Part shown: positions 52,642 to 52,964 of the stretch, one piece after another
Numbering within the stretch: the stretch's first letter is position 1
Layout of the letters: each line of letters begins with the position of its first letter
NCBI RefSeq assembly: GCF_017635265.1
Contig: NZ_JAGBLU010000076.1
Location: 1-52,964, forward strand
Length of the DNA stretch: 52,964 bases
Source: Butyrivibrio sp.
Lineage (GTDB): Bacteria > Bacillota > Clostridia > Lachnospirales > Lachnospiraceae
Direction of reading: 5' to 3'
The notes under the pieces: generated by a model
Told to the model about the DNA's origin: nothing
Databases searched by the model: none
The model's input: only the letters and a program-made list of their open reading frames with translations
Program-made: the position numbers and the translations under genes

Positions 52642-52733
52642 TTTTTTACTTGTTTCTTTTTTTACTTGTTTCCTTTTTTTATTTGTTTCTTTTTTTATTT
52701 GTTTCTTTTTTTATTTGTTTCTTTTTTTACTTG
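52642..52733 (-). repeat. 16-bp tandem repeat in the 5' leader of the nuclease-like gene
   Basis: Five full units and one partial unit of a 16-17-base purine-rich repeat. Read on the plus strand a unit is TTTCTTTTTTTATTTG, with C/T variation at one position and one unit one base longer. On the minus strand the array ends about ten bases before the ribosome site of the gene at 52622. Such arrays change copy number by slippage. Confidence 0.85.
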
Positions 52734-52836
52734 TTGTTTCTATTGCTTATTTTTTCTTTTACTTTCTGTTTTTTCACCAGTCATACTGCCACTATGCAGC
52801 CATCAGCCAATATAGGCATTGCAATTATCAATAAAG

Positions 52837-52964
52837 TGAACCCCATGTCAAGGACACACGCATTATTTTTTGGCAGTATTTATTGCCAATGCTGATGGTA
52901 GTTGATTGGTTACCTTATAGTGATAGTATTCATTTGGTGCCATACCTTGTAGCTGCACCTGATA
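52837..52964 (-). mobile_element. End of an IS3-family-like insertion sequence (truncated by the window)
   Basis: The outer end appears to begin at 52837 with TGAACCCCATGTCAAGGACA, a TG-starting terminus of the kind found at IS3-type ends just after the transposase stop. The transposase C-terminus lies 26 bases inside. The other terminus and the target duplication are outside the window, so the boundary is tentative. Confidence 0.5.
52863..52964 (-). CDS. IS3-family transposase OrfB, C-terminal 33 residues (partial)
   Basis: The minus strand is open from the window edge to a TAA at 52865-52863. It reads YQVQLQGMAPNEYYHYK and ends ALAINTAKK. The RxQxxLxGMxPxEY pattern is the usual C-terminal signature of IS3-group OrfB integrases. 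The catalytic DDE core lies outside the window. Confidence 0.55.
   Translation of the reverse strand, partial: YQVQLQGMAPNEYYHYKVTNQLPSALAINTAKK

Noticed and set aside
52642-52733. Tandem array considered as a CRISPR
   Set aside because: Units are contiguous with no spacers, and low-complexity. No cas gene is present.
52501-52895. Overlapping Phe/Leu-rich plus-strand frames
   Set aside because: They are translations of the T-rich 16-bp tandem array and are not proteins.

Overview
The window is about 53 kb of low-GC, Gram-positive chromosome. Gene content points to the Lachnospiraceae, most plausibly Butyrivibrio, Pseudobutyrivibrio or a close relative. The signs are strong GGAGG ribosome sites, GlgC/GlgD paired glycogen genes, a ChvE-type multiple-monosaccharide transporter, DUF6033 and DUF4869 proteins, chemotaxis receptors, class B sortase and many lipobox lipoproteins. 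The genus is an inference from families. No rRNA or tRNA gene and no CRISPR array was seen, and most genes lie on the minus strand.

Left part (1-12.8 kb): a partial small gene at the edge; a BlaI-type repressor with an M56 metallopeptidase sensor; a DUF6033 gene behind a perfect sigma-28-type -10 box, followed by a small gene that now carries a one-base frameshift; a decayed gene fragment; a membrane protein with two similar halves; a class B sortase without the usual arginine after its cysteine; a polar amino-acid ABC operon (binding protein, permease, ATPase, M20 amidohydrolase); a lipoprotein; and a PrsW-like membrane protease.

Middle (12.8-22.9 kb): a degenerate EAL-HDOD protein, a DPM1/GtrB-like glycosyltransferase, glgC-glgD, two chemotaxis receptors of different architecture, a lipoprotein and two small proteins.

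Peptide uptake (22.9-33.3 kb): an oligopeptide importer operon (OppA, hairpin, OppB, OppC, OppD, OppF, small membrane protein), preceded by an M3 oligoendopeptidase gene with its own promoter. This is the most unusual locus. OppC carries a seven-repeat RCC1-like beta-propeller between its first membrane helix and the permease core, so it should lie outside the cell. OppF carries a charged helical insertion of about 185 residues between Walker A and the Q-loop.

Sugar uptake (33.5-43.2 kb): a membrane-anchored sugar-binding sensor, YesM-like kinase, YesN-like regulator and lipoprotein binding protein form one operon. It lies directly upstream of a ChvE-MmsA-MmsB transporter operon, resembling the XylFII-LytS-YesN three-component arrangement. 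A REC-HD-GYP protein and lrgAB-like genes follow.

Right part (45.7-52.96 kb): an accessory-looking patchwork of a radical SAM protein, a truncated PD-(D/E)XK-like gene and its full-length paralogue, two GNATs (one behind an apparent leader-peptide attenuator), GrpB, isochorismatase-like hydrolase, a P-loop NTPase/DUF4869 pair, a broken phosphoesterase, a 16-bp tandem array in a 5' leader, and the end of an IS3-type element at the edge.
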